Source of the DNA: Lentzea sp. NEAU-D7
Lineage (GTDB): Bacteria > Actinomycetota > Actinomycetes > Mycobacteriales > Pseudonocardiaceae
Assembly (NCBI RefSeq): GCF_026242055.1
Contig: NZ_JAPJDL010000005.1
Location: 299,707 to 363,706 of the forward strand
DNA length: 64,000 nt
Reading direction: 5' to 3'
Shown here: piece after piece, positions 35,616 to 43,069 of the stretch
Numbering within the stretch: position 1 is the first letter of the stretch
Layout: each line of letters begins with the position of its first letter
The notes under the pieces: generated by a model
Told to the model about the DNA's origin: nothing
Database searches by the model: none
The model's input: the letters and a program-made list of their open reading frames with translations, nothing else
Position numbers and translations under genes: made by a program

Positions 35616-36169
35616 CCACCGCGCCTTCCACACCGGCGGCAGCGCGCGACTGCACGGCCCTCGCCTGGGTGGTGGCTGTGCGAGCGGTCCGCTCGCGCCG
35701 GGTGGTGGTTGTGCCGTCGGCGCGCGTGCGCCGCGTGTCGCCTGTGCCGTCGGCTCGCGTCCATCGCGTCGCGGACGCGCCACCGGTTCGTCCCTGCCTG
35801 GACCCGGTTCCCTCGCCCCGCAGCTCAGCCGAGTCGGCCGACCCGCACCACCGCACGCTCGCTCTGCCGCTCCGCCTCTCCCGCACCCCGGCCGCGACGA
35901 CGGCACACACCGCGGTCGCCCCGCCAACGCACTTGCTTCCCACACCGGCTGCGTCCCACCTTCGTGGGCGCGTGGTGTTGGAGTCGGCGCGCTCGTCTCG
36001 CAGTTCAGCCGGGTCGGTCCGCCCGCAGCACCGCACGCTCGCCCTGCCGCCGCGCTCCTCCCGGGCTCCGGCCGCGCGGTCGGCTCGGACCGCTGCCGCC
36101 CCGCCGACGCGCTCCCTCCCCGCGCCAGCCGCGCCAGCCCACCCCCGCGACACCTGGGAGGCGGCGTGA
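35612..36169 (+). CDS. Low-complexity repeat protein inserted between SWIM and DUF5691 genes
   Basis: A 185-aa open frame rich in Arg, Ala, Ser, Pro and Val, with no recognisable domain. It is built of repeats: two ~60-residue units (each opening SSAxS...P.HRTLALP) preceded by two copies of an 11-residue unit (VPSARVxRV). Both ends are GTGA overlaps, with the SWIM stop and the DUF5691 start, so translation can pass through. The composition and the reading of both strands as repetitive suggest a repeat expansion in an originally direct coupling. Whether it makes a useful protein is uncertain. Confidence 0.45.
   Translation: MTTAPSTPAAARDCTALAWVVAVRAVRSRRVVVVPSARVRRVSPVPSARVHRVADAPPVRPCLDPVPSPRSSAESADPHHRTLALPLRLSRTPAATTAHTAVAPPTHLLPTPAASHLRGRVVLESARSSRSSAGSVRPQHRTLALPPRSSRAPAARSARTAAAPPTRSLPAPAAPAHPRDTWEAA
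35819..36165 (+). repeat. Two imperfect tandem copies of a 180-bp unit
   Basis: The copies start at 35819 (cgcagctcagccgagtcgg) and 35999 (cgcagttcagccgggtcgg). The unit is 60 codons, so the frame is kept. Confidence 0.7.
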
Positions 36170-37593
36170 AGGCCGAGTGGTCCAAGACCGTCCAAGACCT
36201 CCTCATCGGCACCACGAGAGGCGGCGGCGACACGGCGACCCTGCTGGCGGACTGCGCCGCCCTCGGCGTGGCCGCGTTCGGTGCGACGCTCCCGCAGGAG
36301 GCCACCACCGACCCGCTGCCGCTCGCCCCGCCCGAGTCCGCCGCCCTCCCCAGGCCTGCCGCCAGGGCGGTCCTGGAAGCGATCATGAGCCTCGACGACG
36401 AGGTCCTGCTCACCGAGTGGTGTGCTCTCGCCAAGGCCAACGGTGTCGTGGCGGAGCACCGGATGCTGCCCTCCCTGCTCGCCCTCGGCACGGCTCGTCC
36501 GGGGCTGCGGGCCGCGGTGGTCGAGGTTCTCGGCACGAGGGGCCGCTGGCTCGCGGACACCCGGCCCGGCTGGTCCTGGGCGAGCGGCGCCGCCCCGCTG
36601 GTGGACGAGGTGCCGCTCGAGGAGATCCTCGACCTGCCCAGCGCCCAGCGGGTCCGCGCGCTGCGCCGCAAGCGCAAGGTGGACCCGGCCGGGGTCGGTG
36701 CGTTCGTCGCGCGGGAGTTCGGGGAGTCGCGCCGTTCGGCCGACCGGCAGGTGCTGATCAGCGCGCTGGAGACCGGGCTGGGGCCGCAGGACGAGCAGCT
36801 CCTGGAGGCCGCGCTCGACGACAAGGCGGCGGCCGTCCACGACGAGGCGCTCCGCCTCCTGCGCAACCTCGGGCGCACGCGCCTCGCCGCTCGTGCGGCA
36901 CACCGCCTGCGCCACGGGCTCCGCCTGACCGCGGACGGGCTCGACGTCCGGCCCGACGAGCTCTGGACCGGGCAGCCCGACGCGGCCGAGCTGCGCGACC
37001 TCATGCGCGACGGCTCCGAGAAGGGTGTGGCCGGTCGGATCCGGGCCGCGGCCGCGAGTGTTCCGCCGTCGTACTGGACGGCGACGCTCAAGGCCGACGA
37101 CGCCAAGGCCGCCGACATCGTGCGGAGGGGGCCGTGGGCCGGCGCGTTGCTGCGGGGCATCGCCGACCAGCTCGCCGCGGCCAAGGATCCCCGTCCGTGG
37201 GCCGTTGCCGCCGCCGAGACGCTGACCGGCATGGAGCAGCTCGAGATGCTGGCCGCGTTGCCCGCCGCGGTCGCCGAGCAGGCGGTCGTGGCGGTGTCGA
37301 AGGGCTGGCACTACGACCTGCTCGACCACGCCTGCGCCCAGCTGCCCGCCCCGTGGTCGCCGGAGACCACCCGCGCGCTCCTGCACCGGTACGCCGCGCT
37401 GCCCGATCCGCGCTGGAGGTCGGGGCGTCCGCCCGCCGTGCTGCTCGCGCGGGGTGACGCGGACCTGCTCGGCGCGAGCTGGGAGGCTCTGACCCGTCGC
37501 TGGCCGGAGAACTCCCTGGAACTGGAGGTCCTCCGGCTCCGCATCCGCCTGCGCGAATCGTTCGCACCAGCACCGCCCCAGGAGGCCCAGTGA
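36166..37593 (+). CDS. DUF5691 protein of the MoxR-SWIM system
   Basis: A 475-aa, mainly helical protein of the DUF5691 family. It opens VKAEWSKTVQDLLIGTTRGG. The middle has HEAT-like helical pairs (DEQLLEAALDDKAAAVHDEALRLLRNL). Family members lie beside SWIM, MoxR and DUF5682 genes in actinobacteria and elsewhere. A scaffold or adaptor for the ATPase-VWA pair is the simplest reading, but no activity is known. GTG 36166 overlaps the previous stop, and its own stop overlaps the MoxR start, both by 4 bases. Confidence 0.85.
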   Translation: MKAEWSKTVQDLLIGTTRGGGDTATLLADCAALGVAAFGATLPQEATTDPLPLAPPESAALPRPAARAVLEAIMSLDDEVLLTEWCALAKANGVVAEHRMLPSLLALGTARPGLRAAVVEVLGTRGRWLADTRPGWSWASGAAPLVDEVPLEEILDLPSAQRVRALRRKRKVDPAGVGAFVAREFGESRRSADRQVLISALETGLGPQDEQLLEAALDDKAAAVHDEALRLLRNLGRTRLAARAAHRLRHGLRLTADGLDVRPDELWTGQPDAAELRDLMRDGSEKGVAGRIRAAAASVPPSYWTATLKADDAKAADIVRRGPWAGALLRGIADQLAAAKDPRPWAVAAAETLTGMEQLEMLAALPAAVAEQAVVAVSKGWHYDLLDHACAQLPAPWSPETTRALLHRYAALPDPRWRSGRPPAVLLARGDADLLGASWEALTRRWPENSLELEVLRLRIRLRESFAPAPPQEAQ

Positions 37594-38675
37594 CCGCCGT
37601 GCTCAGGCCGACGGCCGAACAGCAGTACGCCGCCGAGCTCGAAGCCGTCGCGGCCCAGGACGACCGCGAGCGGCCACCCAACTGGCGCCTCTCCCCGCGG
37701 GCCGTGGTCACCTACGTCCTGGGCGGCACACTCGCCGACGGCACCGTGATCTCGCCGAAGTACGTGGGCTCGCGCCGGCTCGTCGAGGTCGCGGTGGGCA
37801 CGCTCGTCACGGACCGGGCGCTGCTGCTCGTCGGTGTGCCCGGCACGGCCAAGTCGTGGCTGTCCGAGCACCTCGCGGCGGCGATCAGCGGCAACTCGAC
37901 GCTGGTGGTCCAGGGGACGGCCGGCACGAGCGAGGACCAGGTCCGCTACGGCTGGAACTACGCCCGCCTCATCGCCGAAGGTCCCAGCGAGAACGCCCTC
38001 GTGCCGAGCCCGGTCATGATGGGCATGCGCCAGGGGGCGGTCGTCCGGGTCGAGGAACTCACCCGCATGCCGTCCGAGGTGCAGGACTCGTTCATCACCG
38101 TCCTCAGCGAGAAGTCGCTGCCGGTGCCGGAGCTGAACACGCAGATCCAGGCCGTCCCCGGCTTCACCGTCATCGCGACGGCCAACGACCGCGACCGAGG
38201 TGTGAACCAGATGTCGTCGGCGCTCGCACGGCGCTTCAACACCGTCGTGCTGCCGCCGCCCGCGACCGAGGACGCCGAGGTCGAGATCGTCGTCACCCGG
38301 GCCCAGCAGCTCGGCAAGGCCCTCCAGCTACCCGCCGAACCGCCCGCGCTCGACGAGGTGCGCCGCGTCGTGCGGATCTTCCGCGAGCTGCGCAACGGCT
38401 CCACCGTGGACGGCCGGACGCAGCTGAAGAAGCCGAGCGGCAGCCTGTCCACCGCCGAGGCGATCTCGGTCATCGCGAACGGGATGGCGCTCGCCGGCCA
38501 CTTCGGCGACGGCACGCTGGGCGCGGACGAGCTGGCGAGCGGGCTCATCGGGTCCGTGATCAAGGACCGGGTGTCGGACGCGACGGTCTGGCAGGAGTAC
38601 CTGGAGACGGTGCTCAAGGAACGCGCGGAGTGGCGTGACCTCTACCGGGCCTGCCTGGACGCCAGCGGTGACTGA
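37590..38675 (+). CDS. MoxR-family AAA+ ATPase (YehL-like)
   Basis: A 361-aa AAA+ ATPase. The Walker A is LLVGVPGTAKSWLSEHL (~77-93). Walker B is replaced by GAVVRVEELTRMP, with Glu in place of Asp, which I take to be normal for this subgroup. Sensor 1 is VIATANDRDRGVN and the arginine finger lies in SSALARRFNTV. MoxR ATPases remodel or load metal-binding VWA partners; the probable partner is the protein at 29370. It overlaps the DUF5691 gene by 4 bases and the DUF5682 gene by 8. Confidence 0.92.
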   Translation: MTAVLRPTAEQQYAAELEAVAAQDDRERPPNWRLSPRAVVTYVLGGTLADGTVISPKYVGSRRLVEVAVGTLVTDRALLLVGVPGTAKSWLSEHLAAAISGNSTLVVQGTAGTSEDQVRYGWNYARLIAEGPSENALVPSPVMMGMRQGAVVRVEELTRMPSEVQDSFITVLSEKSLPVPELNTQIQAVPGFTVIATANDRDRGVNQMSSALARRFNTVVLPPPATEDAEVEIVVTRAQQLGKALQLPAEPPALDEVRRVVRIFRELRNGSTVDGRTQLKKPSGSLSTAEAISVIANGMALAGHFGDGTLGADELASGLIGSVIKDRVSDATVWQEYLETVLKERAEWRDLYRACLDASGD

Positions 38676-40833
38676 GCCGGTCCTCCTGGGCATCCGGCAC
38701 CACGGCCCCGGCTCCGCCCGGATGGTCAAGCGGGCCCTGGAGCAGACGAGCCCTGCGCTCATCCTCATCGAGGGGCCGCCGGAGGCGGACACCCTCCTCG
38801 AGCACGTCCACGCCCTGACGCCCCCGGTCGCGATCCTGCTGCACGACGAGACCGAACCCGAGAGCGCGGCGTTCTGGCCGTTCGCGGAGTTCTCGCCGGA
38901 GTGGCAGGCGCTCCAGTACGCGGCCGAGAACGGTGTCACAGCGCGCTTCTTCGACCTGCCGGCCGCGGCGTCCATCGGTGACGACGGCCCGAGCGGCAAC
39001 GTCGACCCCATCGGCCTGCTCGCCGAGGCCGCCGGCTTCGACGACCCGGAACGCTGGTGGGAGGACGTGGTCGAGCACAGCGCGTCGGACCCGCTCGAAC
39101 TCGCGGGCGCCATCGCCGAGGCCATGGTCGCCGTGCGCGGGGAGTTCGAAGGCGAGGTGGGTGAACGCACGCTGCGCCGGGAAGCGTTCATGCGCCAGAC
39201 GATCCGCAAGGCGCGCAAGGAGACCGACGGCCCGATAGTCGTGGTCTGCGGCGCGTGGCACGTCCCCGCGCTGCTCGCCAAGCCGACCGTCGCGGCCGAC
39301 ACCGCGTTGCTCAAGGGCCTGCGCCGCCGCAAGATCTCCGGCACCTGGGTCCCGTGGAGCCACGGTCAGCTGGCCGCCGAGTCGGGCTACGGCGCCGGCA
39401 TCGACTCCCCGGGCTGGTACGCGCACCTCTGGCAGCACCAGGCCGACGTGGTCCCGCGCTGGTTCGCCAAAGCCGCCGCCGTGCTGCGGGAGGAAGATCT
39501 TCCGGCGTCGACGGCGAGCGCGGTGGAGGCCGTCCGGCTCGCGGAAACCCTTGCCGCACTGAGGGAACGTCCCAGCGCGGGCCTGAGCGAGGTCAACGAG
39601 GCAGCGCTCGCCGTCCTCTGCGGAGGCGAGGAGATCCACCTCCGGCTGGTCCACCGCAAGCTCGTCGTGGGTGAACGCCTGGGCGAGGTGGGCGAGGCAG
39701 TCCCGCGCTCACCGCTGGCCGCGGACCTCCAGCGCCTGCAACGCAAACTCCGGCTCCCCGCGGACGTCCAGCCCAAGCAGCTCAAGCTGGACCTCCGCAA
39801 GGACACCGACCGCGAACGCTCGAAACTCCTGCAGCGCCTGGACGTCCTGGGCGTGCCGTGGGGCAAGCCGGACCGGTCCAACTCCCTCGGCACCTTCGCC
39901 GAGGTCTGGCAGCTCCGCTGGGACCCGGTCTTCGCGGTGTCGGTGGCCGTGGCCGCCCGCCACGGCACCACCGTCCACACGGCGGCCGAGACCGTCCTCG
40001 TCCAGGCCGCCGAGGACGCGACGCGCGTGGCCGACGCCGCCGCGGCCCTCACCAAGTCCGTCGGCTGCGAGCTCCCCGCGGCCGTCGCCGCGGCCCGCAA
40101 CGCCCTGGACCGCTGCGCCGCGATGGCCACGGACGCGCTCGAACTGCTGGCCGCCCTCCCGGACCTGGCGAGGACGGTCCGCTACGGCTCGGTCCGCGGC
40201 ACCGACCCGGAACTGCTGCGGGTGGCCCTGCACGGCCTGCTCACCCGAGGAGCCGTGGGCCTCCCGATCGCCTGCCGCAACGTCGACGACGAAACGGCGG
40301 AGCACGCGCTGCAGGTCGTGGACGGCGCCCACGAGGCCACCCGCCTGGCAGCCGACGACGACCACCAGAAGACCTGGTGGCGAGCCCTGCACGCCCTCGT
40401 CAAGGCGGAAGCCCACGGCCTCCCGACGGGCAGGGCCACCCGCCTGCTCTGGGAAGCCGGCGAACTGACCAGCGACGACGTGGCCGCCCGCCTGCACCGC
40501 TCGGTTGCGACCGCGTTCGTGGCAGGGTTCCTGCGCGGCTCGGCGACCCTCCTGGCGGCGGACCCGCGCCTCTTCGGCCTCATCGACGAGTGGCTGAGCG
40601 GCCTGCGCGGCGAGGCGTTCGACGACGCCCTGCCCCTGCTCCGCCGGGCCATCACCGACTTCACGCCGGCCGAGCGCCGCCTGCTCGGCGAACGCGTCGT
40701 CGCGGGCGAGACCCCTCAGCCGGCCGCCGACGACGAGTGGGACCTGGAGATCGCCGAACGCCTCGCCGCCCACGTCCGCGGCTTGATGGCCGGAGTTTCA
40801 CGACCGCCGGATCCGCCGATCCCAGAGGCGTGA
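38668..40833 (+). CDS. DUF5682 protein of the MoxR-SWIM system (YehM-like)
   Basis: A 721-aa protein. The N-terminal ~270 residues contain LLGIRHHGPGSARMVKRAL and LILIEGPPEADTLL, then VVCGAWHVPALL. This layout is similar to ChaN/TraB/EreA-like folds with His and Glu residues that could form a site. The remaining ~450 residues are helical. No reaction is known. The GTG start overlaps the ATPase gene by 8 bases (GTGACTGA), and its stop overlaps the repeat-protein start (GTGA). The position matches yehM in the E. coli yehLMPQ set. Confidence 0.85.
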   Translation: MTEPVLLGIRHHGPGSARMVKRALEQTSPALILIEGPPEADTLLEHVHALTPPVAILLHDETEPESAAFWPFAEFSPEWQALQYAAENGVTARFFDLPAAASIGDDGPSGNVDPIGLLAEAAGFDDPERWWEDVVEHSASDPLELAGAIAEAMVAVRGEFEGEVGERTLRREAFMRQTIRKARKETDGPIVVVCGAWHVPALLAKPTVAADTALLKGLRRRKISGTWVPWSHGQLAAESGYGAGIDSPGWYAHLWQHQADVVPRWFAKAAAVLREEDLPASTASAVEAVRLAETLAALRERPSAGLSEVNEAALAVLCGGEEIHLRLVHRKLVVGERLGEVGEAVPRSPLAADLQRLQRKLRLPADVQPKQLKLDLRKDTDRERSKLLQRLDVLGVPWGKPDRSNSLGTFAEVWQLRWDPVFAVSVAVAARHGTTVHTAAETVLVQAAEDATRVADAAAALTKSVGCELPAAVAAARNALDRCAAMATDALELLAALPDLARTVRYGSVRGTDPELLRVALHGLLTRGAVGLPIACRNVDDETAEHALQVVDGAHEATRLAADDDHQKTWWRALHALVKAEAHGLPTGRATRLLWEAGELTSDDVAARLHRSVATAFVAGFLRGSATLLAADPRLFGLIDEWLSGLRGEAFDDALPLLRRAITDFTPAERRLLGERVVAGETPQPAADDEWDLEIAERLAAHVRGLMAGVSRPPDPPIPEA

Positions 40834-41234
40834 CCGCACCGGAAGAACACCGCCTCGCAGCCTCGGACGAGGGCCGCCTCATCGCACCTGACGAAGAGCG
40901 CCCCGCCGCGTCCGGCGACGACCGCCTCGCTGCTCCGGACGAAGACGGCCTGGCCGCGTCGGACGAGCAGCGCGCCGCGTCCGGCGAGGACGATCTCGCC
41001 GCGTCCGACGGCGACGGCCTTGCGGCCTCGGACGGGGACCGCCACGTCGCCTCGGGCGAAGACCGCCCTGCCACGTCGGGCGAAAGCTTCCTCACCACCC
41101 CGCCGGACGAAAGCCGCCTCGACGAGACGCAGCACCTCATCGACGAGGCCAAGAAGATCGCGCACGACCTGCGCGAAGAGGTCCCGGACACCACTCCGGA
41201 GCCTCCGCGCGAGGAAGGCTCCCCGGCGAACTAG
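40830..41234 (+). CDS. Acidic octapeptide-repeat protein at the end of the MoxR-SWIM series
   Basis: A 134-aa, strongly acidic and probably disordered protein. Residues ~5-91 are about eleven copies of an 8-residue unit (consensus D-E-D-R-L-A-A-S), one copy lacking a residue. The C-terminal ~40 residues differ: LIDEAKKIAHDLREEVPDTTPEPP forms an amphipathic helix that could bind a partner. GTG 40830 overlaps the DUF5682 stop by 4 bases. Only the C-terminal helix looks conserved in style, and the repeats are likely to vary in number between strains. Confidence 0.6.
   Translation: MTAPEEHRLAASDEGRLIAPDEERPAASGDDRLAAPDEDGLAASDEQRAASGEDDLAASDGDGLAASDGDRHVASGEDRPATSGESFLTTPPDESRLDETQHLIDEAKKIAHDLREEVPDTTPEPPREEGSPAN
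40842..41102 (+). repeat. About eleven 24-bp coding repeats
   Basis: In-frame repeats with variants of the unit encoding DEDGLAAS. One unit is 21 bp, so frame is kept. Confidence 0.7.
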
Positions 41235-41280
41235 CGCGAGCCGGACCGACCGCGAGCCGGACCGGCCGCGAGCTAGAGCG
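41235..41280. repeat. 16-bp tandem repeat in a convergent gap
   Basis: Two near-identical copies of cgcgagccggaccgac and a partial third fill the gap between the repeat-protein and cupin genes. Confidence 0.55.
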
Positions 41281-41644
41281 ACCAGGGCGGCGTGATCGTC
41301 TGCCCGTCCGCCAGCGTCCCCGTGATGCCCACCGACGTCGCCACCAGCACCCGCGCCGGTCCGCCGGTCAGCGACAGCTCGGTGTTCGGCGGCACGACGA
41401 TCGCGTCGCCGGGCCCCGCGGTCTGCCCCTGGATCGTCACGGACCCGGACAGCACGTAGAACACCTCCTCCTTCGAGGCGCGGTGAGGCGTCCCGTCGCC
41501 CCCTTCCGGCACGTCGACGGTCCACAGCGCGATTTCGGCGCTGCCGCGCGACGGCACGGCCAGCGGCCTGAACTCGAACCCGCCGAACTCGAACAGCTCC
41601 GCGGAATCTCCGGTCACCAGCAAGACAACCTCCAAAGTAGTCAT
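41273..41644 (-). CDS. Cupin-domain protein
   Basis: A 123-aa single cupin barrel. Motif 1 is GGDGTPHRASKEEVFYVLSGSVTI, with one clear His and the Glu; motif 2 is GPGDAIVVPPNTELSLTG, where the usual metal-ligand His is Asn. Metal binding may be incomplete, so a sensing or binding role is as likely as catalysis. It diverges from the MarR gene over a 62-bp gap that holds repeated operator-like elements. One copy of the element falls inside the first codons of this gene. Confidence 0.82.
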   Translation of the reverse strand: MTTLEVVLLVTGDSAELFEFGGFEFRPLAVPSRGSAEIALWTVDVPEGGDGTPHRASKEEVFYVLSGSVTIQGQTAGPGDAIVVPPNTELSLTGGPARVLVATSVGITGTLADGQTITPPWSL

Positions 41645-41685
41645 CCAAGTTGTCTAACCTTAGAATAAGGTCAACCAGGTTGTCT
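41623..41685. promoter_or_regulatory. Candidate MarR operators between cupin and MarR genes
   Basis: Three copies of one motif are seen: AGACAACCT (41623-41631), AAGTTGTCT (41647-41655) and AGGTTGTCT (41677-41685). The last is the exact reverse complement of the first, and the two direct copies are 30 bases apart. Between them lies a separate palindrome, ACCTTA-gaa-TAAGGT (41657-41671). Confidence 0.6.
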
Positions 41686-41706
41686 ACCTGAAATGGGAAG
41701 CCAGAG

Positions 41707-42156
41707 ATGGAACCGGTGCCGATGCTGCTGGCGATGACGTACCGCGCCATGGGCGACCAGTTCCACGACCGGCTCCGGCAGATCGGCCTCGAACCGCTCC
41801 GGCCAGCGCACGGCTACGTCTTCCGGTTCCTCAAGGAGAAGCGCGCCACCACCGTCGACATCGGACAGCACCTCGGCGTCACGAAGCAGGCGGCCGCGAA
41901 GATCGTCAACGAGCTCGACGACTGGGGTTACGTCCTGAGGGAGCCGCACCCGACGGACAAGCGCGCCCAGTACGTCACGCTGACCACGAAGGGCCGCGAC
42001 TACCTGAAGTTCGCGGACAACCTGTGGGCGGACCTCGAAGGCGAGATGGCAGAGGCGATCGGTGAGGACACGCTCGCCACCATCAGGCGGGGCCTCGCCG
42101 CGTACCTGCAGCACGTGCACGGCGAGGACCAGCCGGGCCTCCGGCCGGTCTGGTAG
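41707..42156 (+). CDS. MarR-family transcriptional regulator
   Basis: A 149-aa MarR protein. The winged helix-turn-helix is at ~35-95 (ATTVDIGQHLGVTKQAAAKIVNELDDWGYVLREPHPTDKRAQYVTLTTKGRDYL), containing the DxRxxxxxLT-like wing. Flanking helices form the dimer. It probably represses itself and the divergent cupin gene through the shared repeats at 41623-41685. An inducing ligand cannot be guessed. ATG 41707 follows a short gggaagccagag site. Confidence 0.9.
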   Translation: MEPVPMLLAMTYRAMGDQFHDRLRQIGLEPLRPAHGYVFRFLKEKRATTVDIGQHLGVTKQAAAKIVNELDDWGYVLREPHPTDKRAQYVTLTTKGRDYLKFADNLWADLEGEMAEAIGEDTLATIRRGLAAYLQHVHGEDQPGLRPVW

Positions 42157-42159
42157 CTC

Positions 42160-42750
42160 CTAGAACACCTGCGTCACGGCGATCACGGCGAACACCGCGA
42201 AGACCACCCCGGCCACCCGCTGGATCCAGTGCGTCGGCAACCGCCCGGCGAGCTTGCGTCCTACCAGGACGGCCAGCCCGGCCACCGCGACCAGCGCGAG
42301 CCAGGCACCGAGGCCGACGGCCAGCGGTGCGCCGTACCTGGCGGTGATGCCGGCGGTCGCGAGCTGCGAGGCGTCACCCCACTCGGCCGCGAACAGCACG
42401 CCGAACGACGTCAGCGCCGCACGCCAGAACGGCACGGCGGCGCTGGGTCCTGCCTCGTCGGCGGAGTCCTCGTCACGGGAGAAGCCCTCCCGGAGCAGCA
42501 TGAACGCGCCCACGCCGAAGAGCACGGCCACCACGCCGGCCACGACGCGGTCGGGCAGCAGGGTGATGGCGGATCCGAACGCGGCGGCCACCACGCTCTG
42601 CACGGCGAACGCGGCGACGACGCCGACGAACACCGGCCAGGCGCGATAACGCGTGGTCAGCACCAGGGTGGCGACCATGGTCTTGTCCGGGAGCTCGACG
42701 AGGAACACCACCGCGAAGGCGGTGATGAACGCGAGCAATGAAGTGGCCAC
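42160..42750 (-). CDS. TMEM165/GDT1 (UPF0016) family Mn2+/Ca2+ exporter
   Basis: A 196-aa membrane protein with six helices in two halves. The paired cation motifs are VELPDKTMVATLVL (first half) and AEWGDASQLATAG (second half), corresponding to the ExGDK(T/S) signatures; the first has Pro in place of Gly. Bacterial members export manganese. A Mn-type riboswitch precedes it, which agrees. GTG 42750 is fixed by the ggagg site 6 bases upstream, itself the target of the riboswitch hairpin. Confidence 0.92.
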   Translation of the reverse strand: MATSLLAFITAFAVVFLVELPDKTMVATLVLTTRYRAWPVFVGVVAAFAVQSVVAAAFGSAITLLPDRVVAGVVAVLFGVGAFMLLREGFSRDEDSADEAGPSAAVPFWRAALTSFGVLFAAEWGDASQLATAGITARYGAPLAVGLGAWLALVAVAGLAVLVGRKLAGRLPTHWIQRVAGVVFAVFAVIAVTQVF

Positions 42751-42755
42751 GAGGT

Positions 42756-42787
42756 CCTCCACGTCCGAATACGAACCCGGACGGAGG
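42756..42787 (-). promoter_or_regulatory. Ribosome-site-sequestering hairpin of the Mn riboswitch
   Basis: On the minus strand CCTCCGTCCG pairs with CGGAC(GT)GGAGG around a 10-base loop, burying the only ribosome site of the transporter gene. It is the expression platform, pointing to translational control. Confidence 0.65.
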
Positions 42788-42822
42788 CGCGACAGACCCC
42801 GACCGGGCATGCTGCAACCCGG

Positions 42823-42944
42823 CCGGAGGTCTCGTTCGCCCGACATGAACATCGGGTGTGGGACCGGATCCACTCGAAGGCGGATCAGTATGTCGATCTC
42901 CACGCCACCGGCTGCGAGCTCCGGTGGGAACTACTCCCCTCTGG
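42823..42944 (-). ncRNA. yybP-ykoY (manganese) riboswitch aptamer
   Basis: The 5' side reads CCAGAGGGGAGUAG and the 3' side AACGAGACCUCCGG. These match the conserved AGGGGAGUAG and AGCAAGACCU ends of the yybP-ykoY class. CCAGAGG and CCUCCGG pair at 6 of 7 positions to form P1. Two inner stems are plausible between them. It lies in the leader of a GDT1-type Mn exporter, the commonest context. Mn2+ binding would open the hairpin at 42756 and allow translation. Confidence 0.8.
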
Positions 42945-42994
42945 CGCACACATCGTATCCGACGCATGTCACCCACAAGGCGTGACTTCGCGCA

Positions 42995-43033
42995 CGGGAC
43001 CTTGGTCCCGAGGGTGGACGGGACCGTAGTACC
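42995..43033 (+). promoter_or_regulatory. DosR/DevR-like box, with a weaker second copy, upstream of cydA
   Basis: CGGGACCTTGGTCCCG (42995-43010) is an inverted repeat with 2-base centre. It fits the DosR core GGGACTWWAGTCCC except at the two inner positions. A second, poorer copy, GGGACCGTAGTACC, begins 24 bases on at 43020. Their positions, ~75 and ~50 bases before the cydA start, suit activation. A DevR-like regulator is encoded at 49589. Confidence 0.6.
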
Positions 43034-43056
43034 TGATGGCGGCCATGATCCACACC

Positions 43057-43062
43057 TACGCT
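43057..43062 (+). promoter_or_regulatory. -10 element of cydA (leaderless)
   Basis: TACGCT lies 7 bases before the GTG at 43070. No ribosome site is present. Confidence 0.5.
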
Positions 43063-43069
43063 CGAAGAC

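Noticed and set aside
42950..43069. A Rex (NADH-sensing) operator before cydA
   Set aside because: No TTGTGAA/TTCACAA-like palindrome is present; the only good palindrome fits a DosR box.
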